Positions 43,808-52,960 are shown, counted from the stretch's first letter. The stretch: DNA of 64,000 nucleotides from Halobacillus locisalis (GCF_013694105.1 NZ_JACEFG010000001.1:806001-870000); one strand, 5' to 3'. A program made the numbers and translations. The notes: generated by a model from the sequence alone, not told the origin.

Positions 43808-45853
43808 TTAATCCAGAACATTCCCCGTCAAAGATTGATCCGCGTAAACCGCTTCTTTCAAAGCTCTATAACGCTCGTCAGATTCAAGCAAGTCGTCCAT
43901 GATCATTTCCGCCGCATCTTTTCGCGCCGTTTCCAGTGCTCGGTAGTCATGCACCATGTCACCGACTTTGAATTCAGGCATGCCGCTCTGCTTCCTACCA
44001 AAAAAGTCACCTGGACCACGAAGTTTCAAGTCCTGCTCGGAAAGCTCAAAGCCATCGGTGGTCTCCGTCATGATACGCATCCGTTCTTTACCGACATCCC
44101 CCTTAGGGTCCGCCAACAGAATGCAGTACGCTTGGTCATCTCCACGACCGACCCTGCCGCGTAGCTGGTGAAGCTGTGAAAGACCAAAGCGCTCCGCATC
44201 ATAGATGACCATAACCGTAGCATTCGGCACGTTCACCCCAACCTCTACGACGGTAGTAGAAACGAGAACTTTGGTTTCGTTACGGGCGAATTGTTGCATC
44301 ACTTCTTCCTTTTCATCATTATGCAAGCGACCATGCATCAACCCCACCGGTACGTCTGGTTCAAACACCGAAGCAAGCTGGTGATAGAGGTCGACAGCGT
44401 TTTGAATGTCGAGCTTATCGGACTCTTCAATCAATGGGCAGATCACGTACGCCTGATGCCCGGCATCAACTTCTTTTTGAATGAAAGAAAGCACCCGGTT
44501 TGTCATCTCACCTTTCACCCAATAGGTTTCGACTGGCTTCCTTCCCGCAGGCATTTCATCGATGACCGAGACATCCATGTCTCCGAAAGCCGTAATGGCG
44601 AGAGTTCTTGGAATCGGGGTCGCTGTCATGAATAACACGTCAGGGTGAAGTCCTTTATCTCGTAATGTCCGACGTTGCTTGACACCAAATCGGTGCTGCT
44701 CATCGACGATGACAAAACCTAGGTCGTTGAATAGTACTTCATCTTGAATGAGAGCATGGGTACCAATCAAAATATCAACCTCGTCTTGTGCCACCGCATC
44801 TAGTATCTCTTTACGACGCTTTCCTTTGATGGATCCTGTAAGTAAAGCGACATTCGCTCGGCCCTCGAACATTTTGTAGAGAGATTGGTAGTGTTGTTCT
44901 GCCAAGATTTCGGTCGGAACCATCAATGCGCCCTGTTTTCCAGCTGTAATCGATGCATACAAGGCAATGGCTGCAACAGCTGTTTTCCCTGAACCTACGT
45001 CTCCTTGCAGTAGACGATTCATTCGGTGAGGCTGCTTCATGTCTTTCAATATTTCTGCAAGAGACCTTTTTTGTGCGCCTGTCAATTCAAATGGCAGCGT
45101 TTGAACGAATTTCGTGAGACGGTTATTATCATATGATTGAGCATTTCCGCTTGTCGATTCACGATGATGTTTACGTAAAAGCTGCATTTTTAATTGAAAC
45201 AGTAGAAATTCTTCATAAATAAAACGACGCTTCGCATGCTTCAACAAAACTCTGCTTTCAGGGTAATGCATTTGCTTCAAAGCTTTTGGACGTTCTGGAA
45301 GCTTATACGTACGCTGCACGTCTTCGGGCAGGAGTTCTGTGATCTCTTCTCCGTATTCATCAATGGCTGACTTAATGATTTTTCGCAGCCGCTGCAAGGT
45401 CACTCCTTCTTTTAAGGTGTACACAGGTTGAATCGGCTCCTGGCTTTTCGCTTCGCCTTTTTTGAACTGGCTGACTGTGATTTGCAACCTGCGCTGATCC
45501 CACTTTCCCGTAACCGTAACAGTATCACCTGGATTCAGTTGTTTCTTGGCGAAAGCCCTATTGAACATAACCGCTTTGACAGCGAATTGTTCTACTTGCA
45601 ACGTAAAGGTCAACCGAGATTTTTTCTTCCCAAAAAAGCTAAGGACAGGCTCTGACACAACCTGTCCTTCCATCGTTGCTTTTTCATCCTGAGCCAACTC
45701 GGTTAACGGCTTGGTTTCATAGGAGTCGTAACGAAAAGGAAAATAGAATAACAAGTCCTCAATCGTATAAAGACCTAGGTCTTGCAGCTGCTCTTGGAAC
45801 TTCTCGCCGACGCCTTTGATTTCACTAATCGGTTGACGTAACACATCATTCAC
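43808..45853 (-). CDS. recG: ATP-dependent DNA helicase RecG
   Basis: Remodels stalled replication forks and branch structures. At 681 aa it has the N-terminal wedge (OB) domain, Walker A GDVGSGKTAVAAIAL near residue 285, the DEQHRFG box, and motif VI near QLRGRVGRGDDQAYC. It overlaps sdaAA by 4 nt, which is the B. subtilis order. Confidence 0.98.
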   Translation of the reverse strand: MNDVLRQPISEIKGVGEKFQEQLQDLGLYTIEDLLFYFPFRYDSYETKPLTELAQDEKATMEGQVVSEPVLSFFGKKKSRLTFTLQVEQFAVKAVMFNRAFAKKQLNPGDTVTVTGKWDQRRLQITVSQFKKGEAKSQEPIQPVYTLKEGVTLQRLRKIIKSAIDEYGEEITELLPEDVQRTYKLPERPKALKQMHYPESRVLLKHAKRRFIYEEFLLFQLKMQLLRKHHRESTSGNAQSYDNNRLTKFVQTLPFELTGAQKRSLAEILKDMKQPHRMNRLLQGDVGSGKTAVAAIALYASITAGKQGALMVPTEILAEQHYQSLYKMFEGRANVALLTGSIKGKRRKEILDAVAQDEVDILIGTHALIQDEVLFNDLGFVIVDEQHRFGVKQRRTLRDKGLHPDVLFMTATPIPRTLAITAFGDMDVSVIDEMPAGRKPVETYWVKGEMTNRVLSFIQKEVDAGHQAYVICPLIEESDKLDIQNAVDLYHQLASVFEPDVPVGLMHGRLHNDEKEEVMQQFARNETKVLVSTTVVEVGVNVPNATVMVIYDAERFGLSQLHQLRGRVGRGDDQAYCILLADPKGDVGKERMRIMTETTDGFELSEQDLKLRGPGDFFGRKQSGMPEFKVGDMVHDYRALETARKDAAEMIMDDLLESDERYRALKEAVYADQSLTGNVLD

Positions 45854-46734
45854 TCTTTCTCTAAAGAAATTCCGTACACTTTCGCTTCTAACTCTCTACC
45901 GGTTGGTGTAGCCGCTAAACCACCCTGAGCCGTTTCACGGAACGCAGATGGCATGCGCTGGCCCACCTTGTACATCGCGTCGATGACTTCATCGCAAGGA
46001 ATACGACTCGTCACGCCTGCAAGAGCCATATCCGCTGCTGTGATCGCATTCGATGCCCCCATAGCATTCCGTTTTACACACGGCACTTCCACGAGACCAG
46101 CCACCGGATCGCAAATCAACCCGAGCATATTCTTCAATGTGATCGCCATCGCCTGAGCAGACTGGGAAGGTGTTCCACCAGCCATTTCTACAATAGCGGC
46201 TGACGCCATTCCGGCCGCTGAACCGACCTCTGCCTGACATCCGCCAGCTGCACCAGAAATCGACGCGTTGTTCGCTACTACAAAACCAAACGCCCCGGAG
46301 GTGAATAAATAGTTGACCATTTGCTCACGCGTCGGGTTAAGCTGATTCTTGACAGCAAATAGTGTTCCTGGCACACAACCCGCACTCCCAGCTGTTGGTG
46401 TGGCGCAGATCGTCCCCATTGCCGCGTTCACTTCATTTGTTGCTACGGCTTTGCTGACCGCATCCATCAATAGATGGCCGGAAAGAGGCGTATGGTTTTT
46501 CATATAATTTTGGATGAGGACGGCGTCTCCACCAGTTAATCCACTATGGGATTGTACGCCTTTCAAACCATCTTCAATCGCTTTCTCCATGACGTCTAAG
46601 TTCTTCTCCATTTGGCCGACGACTTGTTCACGTGTCAGCTGTTTGACTTCCATCTCTTGGCGTATCATCACTTCAGAGATTTGGATATTTTCACTTTCTG
46701 CTAGTTCTACGAGTTCTGCTACATTTCGAAACAT
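45850..46734 (-). CDS. sdaAA: L-serine dehydratase alpha chain SdaAA
   Basis: Iron-sulfur enzyme that converts L-serine to pyruvate and ammonia. At 294 aa the cluster-associated cysteines are visible in CATPTAGSAGCVPG, CDPVAGLVEVPC and the CQAEVGSA segment, with NASISGAAGGCQ. It overlaps recG by 4 nt and follows sdaAB after 13 nt. Confidence 0.96.
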   Translation of the reverse strand: MFRNVAELVELAESENIQISEVMIRQEMEVKQLTREQVVGQMEKNLDVMEKAIEDGLKGVQSHSGLTGGDAVLIQNYMKNHTPLSGHLLMDAVSKAVATNEVNAAMGTICATPTAGSAGCVPGTLFAVKNQLNPTREQMVNYLFTSGAFGFVVANNASISGAAGGCQAEVGSAAGMASAAIVEMAGGTPSQSAQAMAITLKNMLGLICDPVAGLVEVPCVKRNAMGASNAITAADMALAGVTSRIPCDEVIDAMYKVGQRMPSAFRETAQGGLAATPTGRELEAKVYGISLEKE

Positions 46735-46747
46735 CCGTAGTCCTCCT

Positions 46748-47410
46748 TTAATCCGATATTTTGGCTACCTGGATAATATGATCAGCTCGTTCCAATTCGT
46801 TCAACACCGAATCCTCTATGTTCTGATCGACTTCGATCACCATCAATGCCTGCTCGCCTTGCGCTTTACGTGAAACTTCCATACGACCAATATTGATTTC
46901 ATGCTTGGCTAAAATCGTTGTAGATGACGCAATGGCTCCGAAACGATCATTATGGATCAATAGAATGGCTGGATGCTCTCCAGACAAGTTCAACTCAAAC
47001 CCGTTCAATTCCGTAATCTCAGCTTTACCGCCACCGATCGAGATGCCTACAAGCTCAAGCTCTCCATCGTCATCACCAATTTTGAGGCGTGCCGTATTCG
47101 GGTGATCCGTTACGGCATCTTCCTCATGGAAACGCACCTTCATTCCGTTAGCACGTGCCGTTTTCAAGGCTCCGCTGATTCTCGTATCATCTGTTTCGTA
47201 ATCGAGTAATCCACCAATGATCGCAACATCAGTGCCGTGACCTTTGTATGTTTTCGCGAAAGATCCATATAAATGGACATGCGCATATTTTGGTTCTCTT
47301 CCAAATAAGTGTCTTGCCGCTCGCCCAATGCGAGCCGCTCCAGCTGTATGTGAACTTGATGGTCCGATCATGACTGGACCGATAATATCAAAAACTGAAC
47401 GATATTTCAT
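46748..47410 (-). CDS. sdaAB: L-serine dehydratase beta chain SdaAB
   Basis: Partner of SdaAA. With the ATG at 47410 (MKYRSVFDIIGPVMIGPSSS) it has 220 aa. The SSSHTAGAARIGR motif is conserved and the C-terminus (about 145-220) is an ACT domain (HNDRFGAIASSTTILAKH) that may sense serine. GGTG lies about 6 nt upstream. In B. subtilis yloV, yloU and rpmB follow in this direction; here collinearity ends. Confidence 0.95.
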   Translation of the reverse strand: MKYRSVFDIIGPVMIGPSSSHTAGAARIGRAARHLFGREPKYAHVHLYGSFAKTYKGHGTDVAIIGGLLDYETDDTRISGALKTARANGMKVRFHEEDAVTDHPNTARLKIGDDDGELELVGISIGGGKAEITELNGFELNLSGEHPAILLIHNDRFGAIASSTTILAKHEINIGRMEVSRKAQGEQALMVIEVDQNIEDSVLNELERADHIIQVAKISD

Positions 47411-47723
47411 TTCCTTCACCATCCCTATAATCTCTTTATATCTATGAAGAAAGCGTTTTCTAACCTTTGAGATTCCTGCTCCATTTTAACATAAAGCGTT
47501 TAAGTTTGTATGGTTTTTCTGTAAAGCATTGGCCCCTATATGAAATCGAGTGGTAAAGGAACGAGAGATGACATCCAGCTCTTACCCATAGGTAAACTGA
47601 ATAGAAAGTAACCGTGGAATCTATTCACACTCTTGCTATCGGTCTAGCAAAATTGTACAATTGTAACTTGTGGGTTACTCGGTAACCGGGTGGGAGAGGG
47701 ATAATTTCATAGAGGAGATTACA
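47411..47723. promoter_or_regulatory. Divergent intergenic region sdaAB / purine permease
   Basis: About 310 nt without a gene. Two features stand out. One is the palindrome AATTGTACAATT (47651-47662), an operator-like site. The other is a tight hairpin GGTTAC-TCG-GTAACC (47673-47687) followed by GGGTGGGAGAGGG. I see no match to the purine riboswitch consensus core. Promoters for both directions must lie here. Confidence 0.5.
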
Positions 47724-48992
47724 ATGCTCAATCAGCATAACAACAACGTGAGCTGGAAAAAGGAATTCATGGCTGGCTTGATCGGTTATTTTACGACGGT
47801 TTATATCGTCGCCGTGAACAGTCAGATCCTTGAAAGTGCCGGCCTGCCGCTTGAGAGCGGAATGGTCGCAACGATCCTTGCCAGCGCTGTGGGCTGTTTG
47901 ATCATGGCCATGTACGCAAACGCGCCGATGGTTCTCATTCCTGGAATGGGTGTGAATGCTCTGTTTGCCTATTCGATTGTCGAAGGGTCCGGTTTCAGTT
48001 TCCAAGAAGGCTTAGCCGTCGTATTCGTAGCGGGTCTACTATTCTTAGTGACGGCGTTTACGAAGCTCGGTGACTGGCTGAAAGTTGCGATTCCTGATTC
48101 TTTAAAGCATGCAATCACCGTAGGACTTGGATTGTTTCTAACCTTGATCGGGTTAGAGAAAGGAGGACTCGTCGTACGCGGCGAATACTCCTTGATCACG
48201 CTCGGCAATCCTTCCTCAGCGATTGTGATCACAAGTCTACTGACGCTGTTCGTCGGGATTTTCTTGTTTACAAGAAACGTCCCGGGAAACTTCCTTGTCA
48301 CGATGGTGGCAGGTACGATCATCGCTTCTTTTACAGGAGTGTTAAGCGAACGCGGCAGCATGATTTCGCTTGAAGAACAATCGTGGGTACTTATGCCAGA
48401 CTTCAGCAGTATCGGAAGCTTCGGTTTCTGGATGGCGGTGTTTCCGCTAGCGATCGTCTTGATTTTTGAAAATATGGGACTGATTCACGGTCAGCTGAAC
48501 ATGCTGAACCAAGAAAGTAAGTTCAAACGTTCTTATCAAGCGACGGCATTCTCATCCTTGATGAGCGGATTCTTCGGTACATCACCGACCGTTTCATCAG
48601 CTGAAAGTGCCGCTGTCATCGCTTCCGGAGGAAAAACCGGCCGTGCTGCCTTAACGATGGGTGTCCTATTTATTGGAACACTCCTATTCATCCCTTGGAT
48701 TTCCTTGGTACCTTCTACCGCCATTGCGCCGATTTTAATTATTGTCGGAGCCTTGATGGTCCAGAACATTAAGGAAATACCACTTGATGATTTATCAGAA
48801 GCGATGCCTGCTTTTCTGATTATCGTGATGATTCCATTCACATATTCAATCGCGGATGGAATGGCATTCGGGTTCATTGCCTACCCGATAGTGAAGTTTG
48901 CTATAGGGAAACAGCGCGAACTATCAACGCCTGTCGTACTAATCGCCATGGTCTTTCTCGTTGAATTTATCATGCGATCCCTCGGTCATTAA
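47724..48992 (+). CDS. AzgA-type guanine/hypoxanthine permease (NCS2)
   Basis: Purine nucleobase transporter of the AzgA branch, near PbuG/PbuO. With the ATG at 47724 (AGGAG 8 nt upstream) it has 422 aa and a dozen or more hydrophobic helices. AzgA motifs are visible: IPGMGVNALFAYS near residue 75, FENMGLIHGQ near 250, and GTSPTVSSAESAAVIASGG near 288-306. It is divergent from sdaAB. The purine preference is inferred from the family. Confidence 0.9.
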   Translation: MLNQHNNNVSWKKEFMAGLIGYFTTVYIVAVNSQILESAGLPLESGMVATILASAVGCLIMAMYANAPMVLIPGMGVNALFAYSIVEGSGFSFQEGLAVVFVAGLLFLVTAFTKLGDWLKVAIPDSLKHAITVGLGLFLTLIGLEKGGLVVRGEYSLITLGNPSSAIVITSLLTLFVGIFLFTRNVPGNFLVTMVAGTIIASFTGVLSERGSMISLEEQSWVLMPDFSSIGSFGFWMAVFPLAIVLIFENMGLIHGQLNMLNQESKFKRSYQATAFSSLMSGFFGTSPTVSSAESAAVIASGGKTGRAALTMGVLFIGTLLFIPWISLVPSTAIAPILIIVGALMVQNIKEIPLDDLSEAMPAFLIIVMIPFTYSIADGMAFGFIAYPIVKFAIGKQRELSTPVVLIAMVFLVEFIMRSLGH

Positions 48993-48996
48993 TATG

Positions 48997-49040
48997 AAAA
49001 AACCCCGCCTTACAGGTTTATTTGAATGGCGGGGTTTTTT
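48997..49040 (+). terminator. Intrinsic terminator of the purine permease
   Basis: AAAAAACCCCGCC pairs perfectly with GGCGGGGTTTTTT across an 18-nt loop, 4 nt after the stop. The symmetrical A/T runs allow two-way function. Confidence 0.92.
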
Positions 49041-49189
49041 CGGTTTCTACTATACTTACTAGACGACGAAACAACACCTTAAGTTTACTTATGTACCTTC
49101 CCCCTTCCCACTATCAACCGTAAACTTTGTCCAAATATCCCTCTATCCCTAAATGACTCTATCCTTTTAAATAGGAAAAAATAGTGAAT

Positions 49190-49501
49190 CTACCACTTAT
49201 ACACTAATTTCGCTTTACAGTCATCACGTTTCAGCCGAATGGATAACGAATCTGGCGTGAAAGAAACCTCCATTTCTGAATGAATGTCGACCGTTCTCAA
49301 TAACTGTTCTACCTCATCCTTCTTTGATTGCTGCGCTGCACTCATCAATGATGTTGCGAAAGATTGTGAGTTCTTCACTTTACTGGAGATTTGTTCTCCC
49401 TCTTTCAACAACTCTTCCATATGATTGGCAGCGGAAGTGAATTGCTCTGGATCCACTGGAGGATAAGGCCGGTAATAGGGATACCTCGGATGATAATACA
49501 A
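49190..49501 (-). CDS. YuzC-like protein with Tyr/Pro-rich N-terminus
   Basis: With the TTG at 49501 (AGAGGTGG about 5 nt upstream) it has 103 aa. The first 18 residues (MYYHPRYPYYRPYPPVDP) are rich in Tyr and Pro, followed by a helical part with MSAAQQSKKDEVEQLL and a small beta end. This resembles B. subtilis YuzC, which I recall as a spore coat-associated protein, but this is from memory. It lies 49 nt after the Hsp20 gene and may be cotranscribed with it. Confidence 0.7.
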   Translation of the reverse strand: MYYHPRYPYYRPYPPVDPEQFTSAANHMEELLKEGEQISSKVKNSQSFATSLMSAAQQSKKDEVEQLLRTVDIHSEMEVSFTPDSLSIRLKRDDCKAKLVYKW

Positions 49502-49550
49502 ATCGACCACCTCTTTCAGATAAATAATGAGGGAGGGTCATCCCCACCCT

Positions 49551-49982
49551 CTACTCGATGTCCAGAAAACGACTCTCTTTCTTCATACGCGGTGTAATGA
49601 TTTTCAATGTGTCCCCTTCGAAGGATGCTTTCGTATGAGGTTCTGAAATGGTGAACGGCAAACTGACATACCTTTCCAATTTACGCACGGACTGCTCATG
49701 ACCGAAAGAGCCACGAACATCATGACGATATTGCTCTGAAGCAGACTTCTCAGCAACAATCCTGAGTTGATTCCCCAGCACTTCAATTTGTACCTGATTA
49801 CGGTCATAACCCGGTAAATAGGCCTCTACAACAAATTCACTATCATTCTCATACATATGCAGATCAATCCCAGAAATAAAGTCACGGATTTTTCCGATTG
49901 ATTGATCCATATACGAATCCATTGCTCTCACCACTTCATAAAAAGCATCATCAAACAGCTGGAGATCCTTTTTTGAGTTCAT
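49551..49982 (-). CDS. Hsp20/alpha-crystallin small heat shock protein
   Basis: At about 143 aa the alpha-crystallin domain runs from residue 45 (LHMYENDSEFVVEAYLPGYD) through FGHEQSVRKLERYVSLPFTI to SFEGDTLKIITPR. The C-terminal I-x-I/V motif of many Hsp20 proteins is weak here. I take the ATG at 49982; a GTG three codons upstream is possible, since GGTGGAG overlaps both. A GAGGGT/ACCCTC hairpin follows the stop. Bacillus homologues include spore-related CotM, but the family alone does not show that. Confidence 0.88.
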   Translation of the reverse strand: MNSKKDLQLFDDAFYEVVRAMDSYMDQSIGKIRDFISGIDLHMYENDSEFVVEAYLPGYDRNQVQIEVLGNQLRIVAEKSASEQYRHDVRGSFGHEQSVRKLERYVSLPFTISEPHTKASFEGDTLKIITPRMKKESRFLDIE

Positions 49983-50190
49983 CCTCTCCACCCCTATTTC
50001 TAGACTTTTTACTACTATATGTAAATAACTGAAATTCGTTAGTAAAGAAAATCATGCGAACGGACCTTTCAACGATCGAAAAGTTGTACATCCGTTTCCG
50101 GAATCAGATTATTTGAAAAGTTGCTTTCGCCAGAGGTTCCTGTCAGACTGTAACAGGACGAACTATAGAAAGAAAGCGAAGGTGAGGAAC

Positions 50191-50574
50191 ATGATCGAAC
50201 TACGATCTTCATCCTTAGAAAACGACGACTTAGCACGTGGTGTTTTTGCCACACGCGATATAAAGAAAGACGAGCTGATTCACGAAGCACCAGTGATTCC
50301 TTATCCGAATGAAGAGCACGAACATATCGAGAAAACGATGATCGCCGATTATGCCTTCGAGTATGGAGAAAATCACAGCGCCTTCGTCTTAGGCTATGGA
50401 ATGATGTTCAACCACTCTTTCAAACCGAACGCTTATTATGAAATCAGCTTCGAAAAGCATACGTTTGATTTCTACGCATATCGTGACATTAAAAAAGATG
50501 AACAGATCTTTATCAACTATAATGGTGAGGTCGACATCGATGATCCGATGTGGTTCGACCATGAAGAAGAATGA
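50191..50574 (+). CDS. Small SET-domain protein
   Basis: At 127 aa the whole protein is one SET-like fold. It shows LARGVFATRDIKKDELIHEA at residues about 13-32, the signature GYGMMFNHSFKPNAYY (N-H-S near 75-77), and AYRDIKKDEQIFINYNG with the usual catalytic Tyr near 111. SET proteins transfer methyl groups to lysine; the substrate here is unknown, and no pre- or post-SET cysteines exist. GAGG lies 3 nt before the ATG. Similar small SET proteins occur sporadically in bacteria. Terminator follows. Confidence 0.88.
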   Translation: MIELRSSSLENDDLARGVFATRDIKKDELIHEAPVIPYPNEEHEHIEKTMIADYAFEYGENHSAFVLGYGMMFNHSFKPNAYYEISFEKHTFDFYAYRDIKKDEQIFINYNGEVDIDDPMWFDHEEE

Positions 50575-50577
50575 TTC

Positions 50578-50617
50578 AGAAGTCTCTACACCTTCAAGGG
50601 TTAGAGGCTTCTTTTTA
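50578..50617 (+). terminator. Intrinsic terminator of the SET-domain gene
   Basis: AGAAGTCTCTA pairs with TAGAGGCTTCT (one G-T pair) around a 13-nt loop and is followed by TTTTA. Confidence 0.8.
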
Positions 50618-50749
50618 TTTTGAGAAGTTTTTCAGGCAGCATATGTTATATACTTCTGGAGATAAGCCCTTGTGCTAAACTCGATCTGAATTAAATGCAA
50701 AGAAGCCGCTAACTCCCTAGGGCTTTATCCATTGAAATTTTCGTCAATT

Positions 50750-50757
50750 TCCGATAA
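50750..50757 (+). promoter_or_regulatory. Candidate sigma-D -10 element before the soluble chemoreceptor
   Basis: TCCGATAA matches the sigma-D consensus -10 (GCCGATAA) in seven of eight positions, 46 nt before the start codon. The -35 region is weak (TGAAATTT nearby but with short spacing). Confidence 0.4.
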
Positions 50758-50802
50758 AGATGGTACTATTGAAGGACTACATAGAAAAAGGAGTTTCTAT
50801 AC

Positions 50803-51654
50803 ATGACTATCTCTACCCTACATACTGTAGATGAACAAAAAGCTGCCCAGACTCTAGAATCGTACAAACAGATCATTCCGGTTTTTCAATCGATGCTCAC
50901 CGATGTAGCTATCGGTCTGACAAACACCACGGAATGGCTTTATTATAGTCCAAGTTCAAAAATTGATCTTAACGTAAAGCCAGGTGCCAAAATCAATCCA
51001 GATGAACCGTTAGCTGACTGCATCGCGAACCGAAAAGTTATTCGTACAGAAGTGGACCCTGAATTCTTCGGGTTCTCCTTCACCGGTCTTGCAGCCCCGA
51101 TCGTCATCGATCAACAAGTGATCGGAGCAATCGCGATTCAAATGCAAGAACAAAACGAGAAGAAACTCCTCGAGATTTCTGACCAAATTGTCAGTTCTCT
51201 TACACAAGCGAACACGGGTGTTACGAGTATCGCCTCAAGCGCGGAAGATTTATCTGAAACAAGCAACACACTGCTACAGCAGAGCGAGCAAGCCACGAAA
51301 GAAGTCGATCAAACGGATGAGGTCCTCACCTTCATCAAACGGATTGCCGACCAAACCAATTTGTTAGGGCTGAACGCGTCGATTGAAGCAGCAAGAGCAG
51401 GCGAATTCGGCAAAGGCTTTGGCGTAGTAGCGGATGAGATTCGTAAACTATCACATGAGACCGTAGAATCGACTGAAAAGATCCGTACGACCTTGACGAA
51501 TATCCACCAATCCATGAATGAAATCAACGCATCAATCGAGAAGGTCGTGTCCGTCGGTAAAGATCAAGTCGAGGCGACAGAAGAAATTTCTCAATTCATT
51601 GATGAGATCGAGAAGAAGAGTAAGGAATTGAACAAATACGCGAATGAACTATAA
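50803..51654 (+). CDS. Soluble methyl-accepting chemotaxis-type protein (YfmS-like)
   Basis: At 283 aa there is no membrane helix. Residues 1-125 form an alpha/beta sensor (FSFTGLAAPIVIDQQVIGAI, resembling a GAF or double-PAS fold) and residues 150-283 form a short MA signalling domain with the hairpin tip [20 protein letters not shown] near 183-202. The architecture and length equal B. subtilis YfmS. It would act through CheA/CheW in the cytoplasm. GGAG lies 10 nt upstream and a strong terminator follows. Confidence 0.88.
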   Translation: MTISTLHTVDEQKAAQTLESYKQIIPVFQSMLTDVAIGLTNTTEWLYYSPSSKIDLNVKPGAKINPDEPLADCIANRKVIRTEVDPEFFGFSFTGLAAPIVIDQQVIGAIAIQMQEQNEKKLLEISDQIVSSLTQANTGVTSIASSAEDLSETSNTLLQQSEQATKEVDQTDEVLTFIKRIADQTNLLGLNASIEAARAGEFGKGFGVVADEIRKLSHETVESTEKIRTTLTNIHQSMNEINASIEKVVSVGKDQVEATEEISQFIDEIEKKSKELNKYANEL

Positions 51655-51660
51655 TGACGT

Positions 51661-51697
51661 AAAAAAGCCCAGAGTTCATCACTCTGAGCTTTTTTTA
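51661..51697 (+). terminator. Intrinsic terminator of the soluble chemoreceptor
   Basis: AAAAAAGCCCAGAGT pairs with ACTCTGAGCTTTTTT (one mismatch) around TCATC; a T run follows. Confidence 0.88.
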
Positions 51698-51726
51698 ATA
51701 GGCCTCTTCCATAACAAAAGGCCTCC

Positions 51727-52252
51727 TTAGTAATGTCGAAGAAGTTCGTTGATTTCTTGCTCGTTGTCTTCCTTGAATTCTTCCACCCATTGATCTACGT
51801 CAGCATCCCATTGATCAACTTTTCCTGATTCGATATATTGATTGAACAATTTCTTGCTCAACAGAGAGTATCGATAATTCTCATATGCGTAGTCCCAGAA
51901 ATACTCTTCCATAGAGAGGTCTAAAGCATCCAGTACCCTCTGAATTTCCTCTGACTCATTCTCCTCTGACGTCTTGATTATATCTTCAATGACTAACATC
52001 CACTTCTTGATCGGAAACGGACAGGCCCCGACTTTGGGATTCTTTATAGATCGCTTCTTTTTCAATCAGCGATGATATAACAGACTCTTTTGCACCGGCC
52101 GGTTTCCTGAAGTTATAGTTCCGTCCAAAAGCCACACCGTTTTCAATATTCTCTGAAGTTTAATACTTGAACGATCCCTCTCCATTCGAAAACGAACAAG
52201 CCATTAACAGGATTGGTACTAAAACGATCAGTGCATAAATGATCCGCTTCAT
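51727..52252 (-). pseudogene. Degraded SurA-N-like lipoprotein gene
   Basis: GGAGG then ATG at 52252 starts a lipoprotein signal peptide (MKRIIYALIVLVPILLMACS). The frame hits an in-frame TAA at 52162-52160, then stays open (SENIENGVAFGRNYNF ... SLIEKEAIYKESQSRGLSVS) to TGA at 51988-51986. There it is continued in another frame by a 90-residue helical part (EDIIKTSEENESEEIQRVLD to the TAA at 51727). The joined product looks like the N-terminal part of SurA/PrsA-type lipoproteins. One stop and one frameshift imply decay; the central deletion is likely too. The surviving frame 51727-52065 has no ribosome site. Confidence 0.8.
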
Positions 52253-52273
52253 ATCATCCCTCCTTACCTGTCA

Positions 52274-52831
52274 CTAGAGTTCCCACTCAAAACCAGTCGC
52301 TTCTTCAGGCAAGTCCTTGCGCTTCAATGACTTACCCGTTAAATGCTGCTTGTATGCCGTGATGGTTCCATCGTGAGTGACGATGAATATGCGTTTTACC
52401 CCTTGTAACTCGCACCAATGTAAAAACTCATTCGCTATGCTCGTAAACGAATGATCTTTCATTTGATTAATCTCGCGCCCCCATGTTTCGACTTTCACTT
52501 CTGGAAACTGCGACAGAATCTCTTCAGGCTCTAACCGACGGTCACAAGGTAACGTTGTCCATTCCGGTTTAACCGGAAACATTCGGGGGCCCACTCGCGA
52601 GTCAACTACTTTCGTGCAATCAACACCCTCACTCCATATAAGAGCTGTTTCAATGGTTCGAATGGTTGGACTCATGACGAGGAGATCACCTTGATTCAAC
52701 TTCCATTCTCTATTCAAATACTCGGCTTGTTCTCGACCTCTAGAAGTTAGGTTGGGACGTGGGATATGTAAACTTTCTGGTGTGCTTCGAGTATGCTCTC
52801 CTTCTCCATGTCTTATAAAAACAAGATTCAT
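52274..52831 (-). CDS. Histidine phosphatase (phosphoglycerate mutase-like) family protein
   Basis: With the ATG at 52831 (MNLVFIRHGEGEHT; GAGGTG upstream) it has 185 aa. RHGEGEH contains the phosphohistidine of the branch-1 family, LTSRGREQAEYL and MSPTIRTIETA supply the arginines, and FIVTHDGTITAY the second His. The substrate cannot be told. It lies 21 nt upstream of the decayed lipoprotein gene and may be cotranscribed with it. Confidence 0.9.
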   Translation of the reverse strand: MNLVFIRHGEGEHTRSTPESLHIPRPNLTSRGREQAEYLNREWKLNQGDLLVMSPTIRTIETALIWSEGVDCTKVVDSRVGPRMFPVKPEWTTLPCDRRLEPEEILSQFPEVKVETWGREINQMKDHSFTSIANEFLHWCELQGVKRIFIVTHDGTITAYKQHLTGKSLKRKDLPEEATGFEWEL

Positions 52832-52927
52832 CTTTGAACACCTCTTCCTCCTACTGATTTTGTCAAATTCATTATGATTCCTTCCCATATTAAAGGAAAG
52901 GTTGTTCATAACTTCTATTACAAAAAT

Positions 52928-52960
52928 AAGAAAGAAGCCTGCAAGATGGCTTCTTTTCTT
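52928..52960 (-). terminator. Terminator of the membrane chemoreceptor gene
   Basis: On the minus strand AAGAAGCC pairs with GGCTTCTT around an 8-nt loop, 4 nt after the stop, and T-rich sequence follows. Confidence 0.75.

Noticed and set aside
47640-47723. Purine riboswitch before the permease
   Set aside because: I looked for the three-way junction core sequences and did not find them; only an unassigned hairpin and palindrome remain.
51727-52065. 112-aa hypothetical protein
   Set aside because: It is the 3' fragment of the decayed lipoprotein gene; its TTG start has no ribosome site and coding sense continues upstream in another frame.
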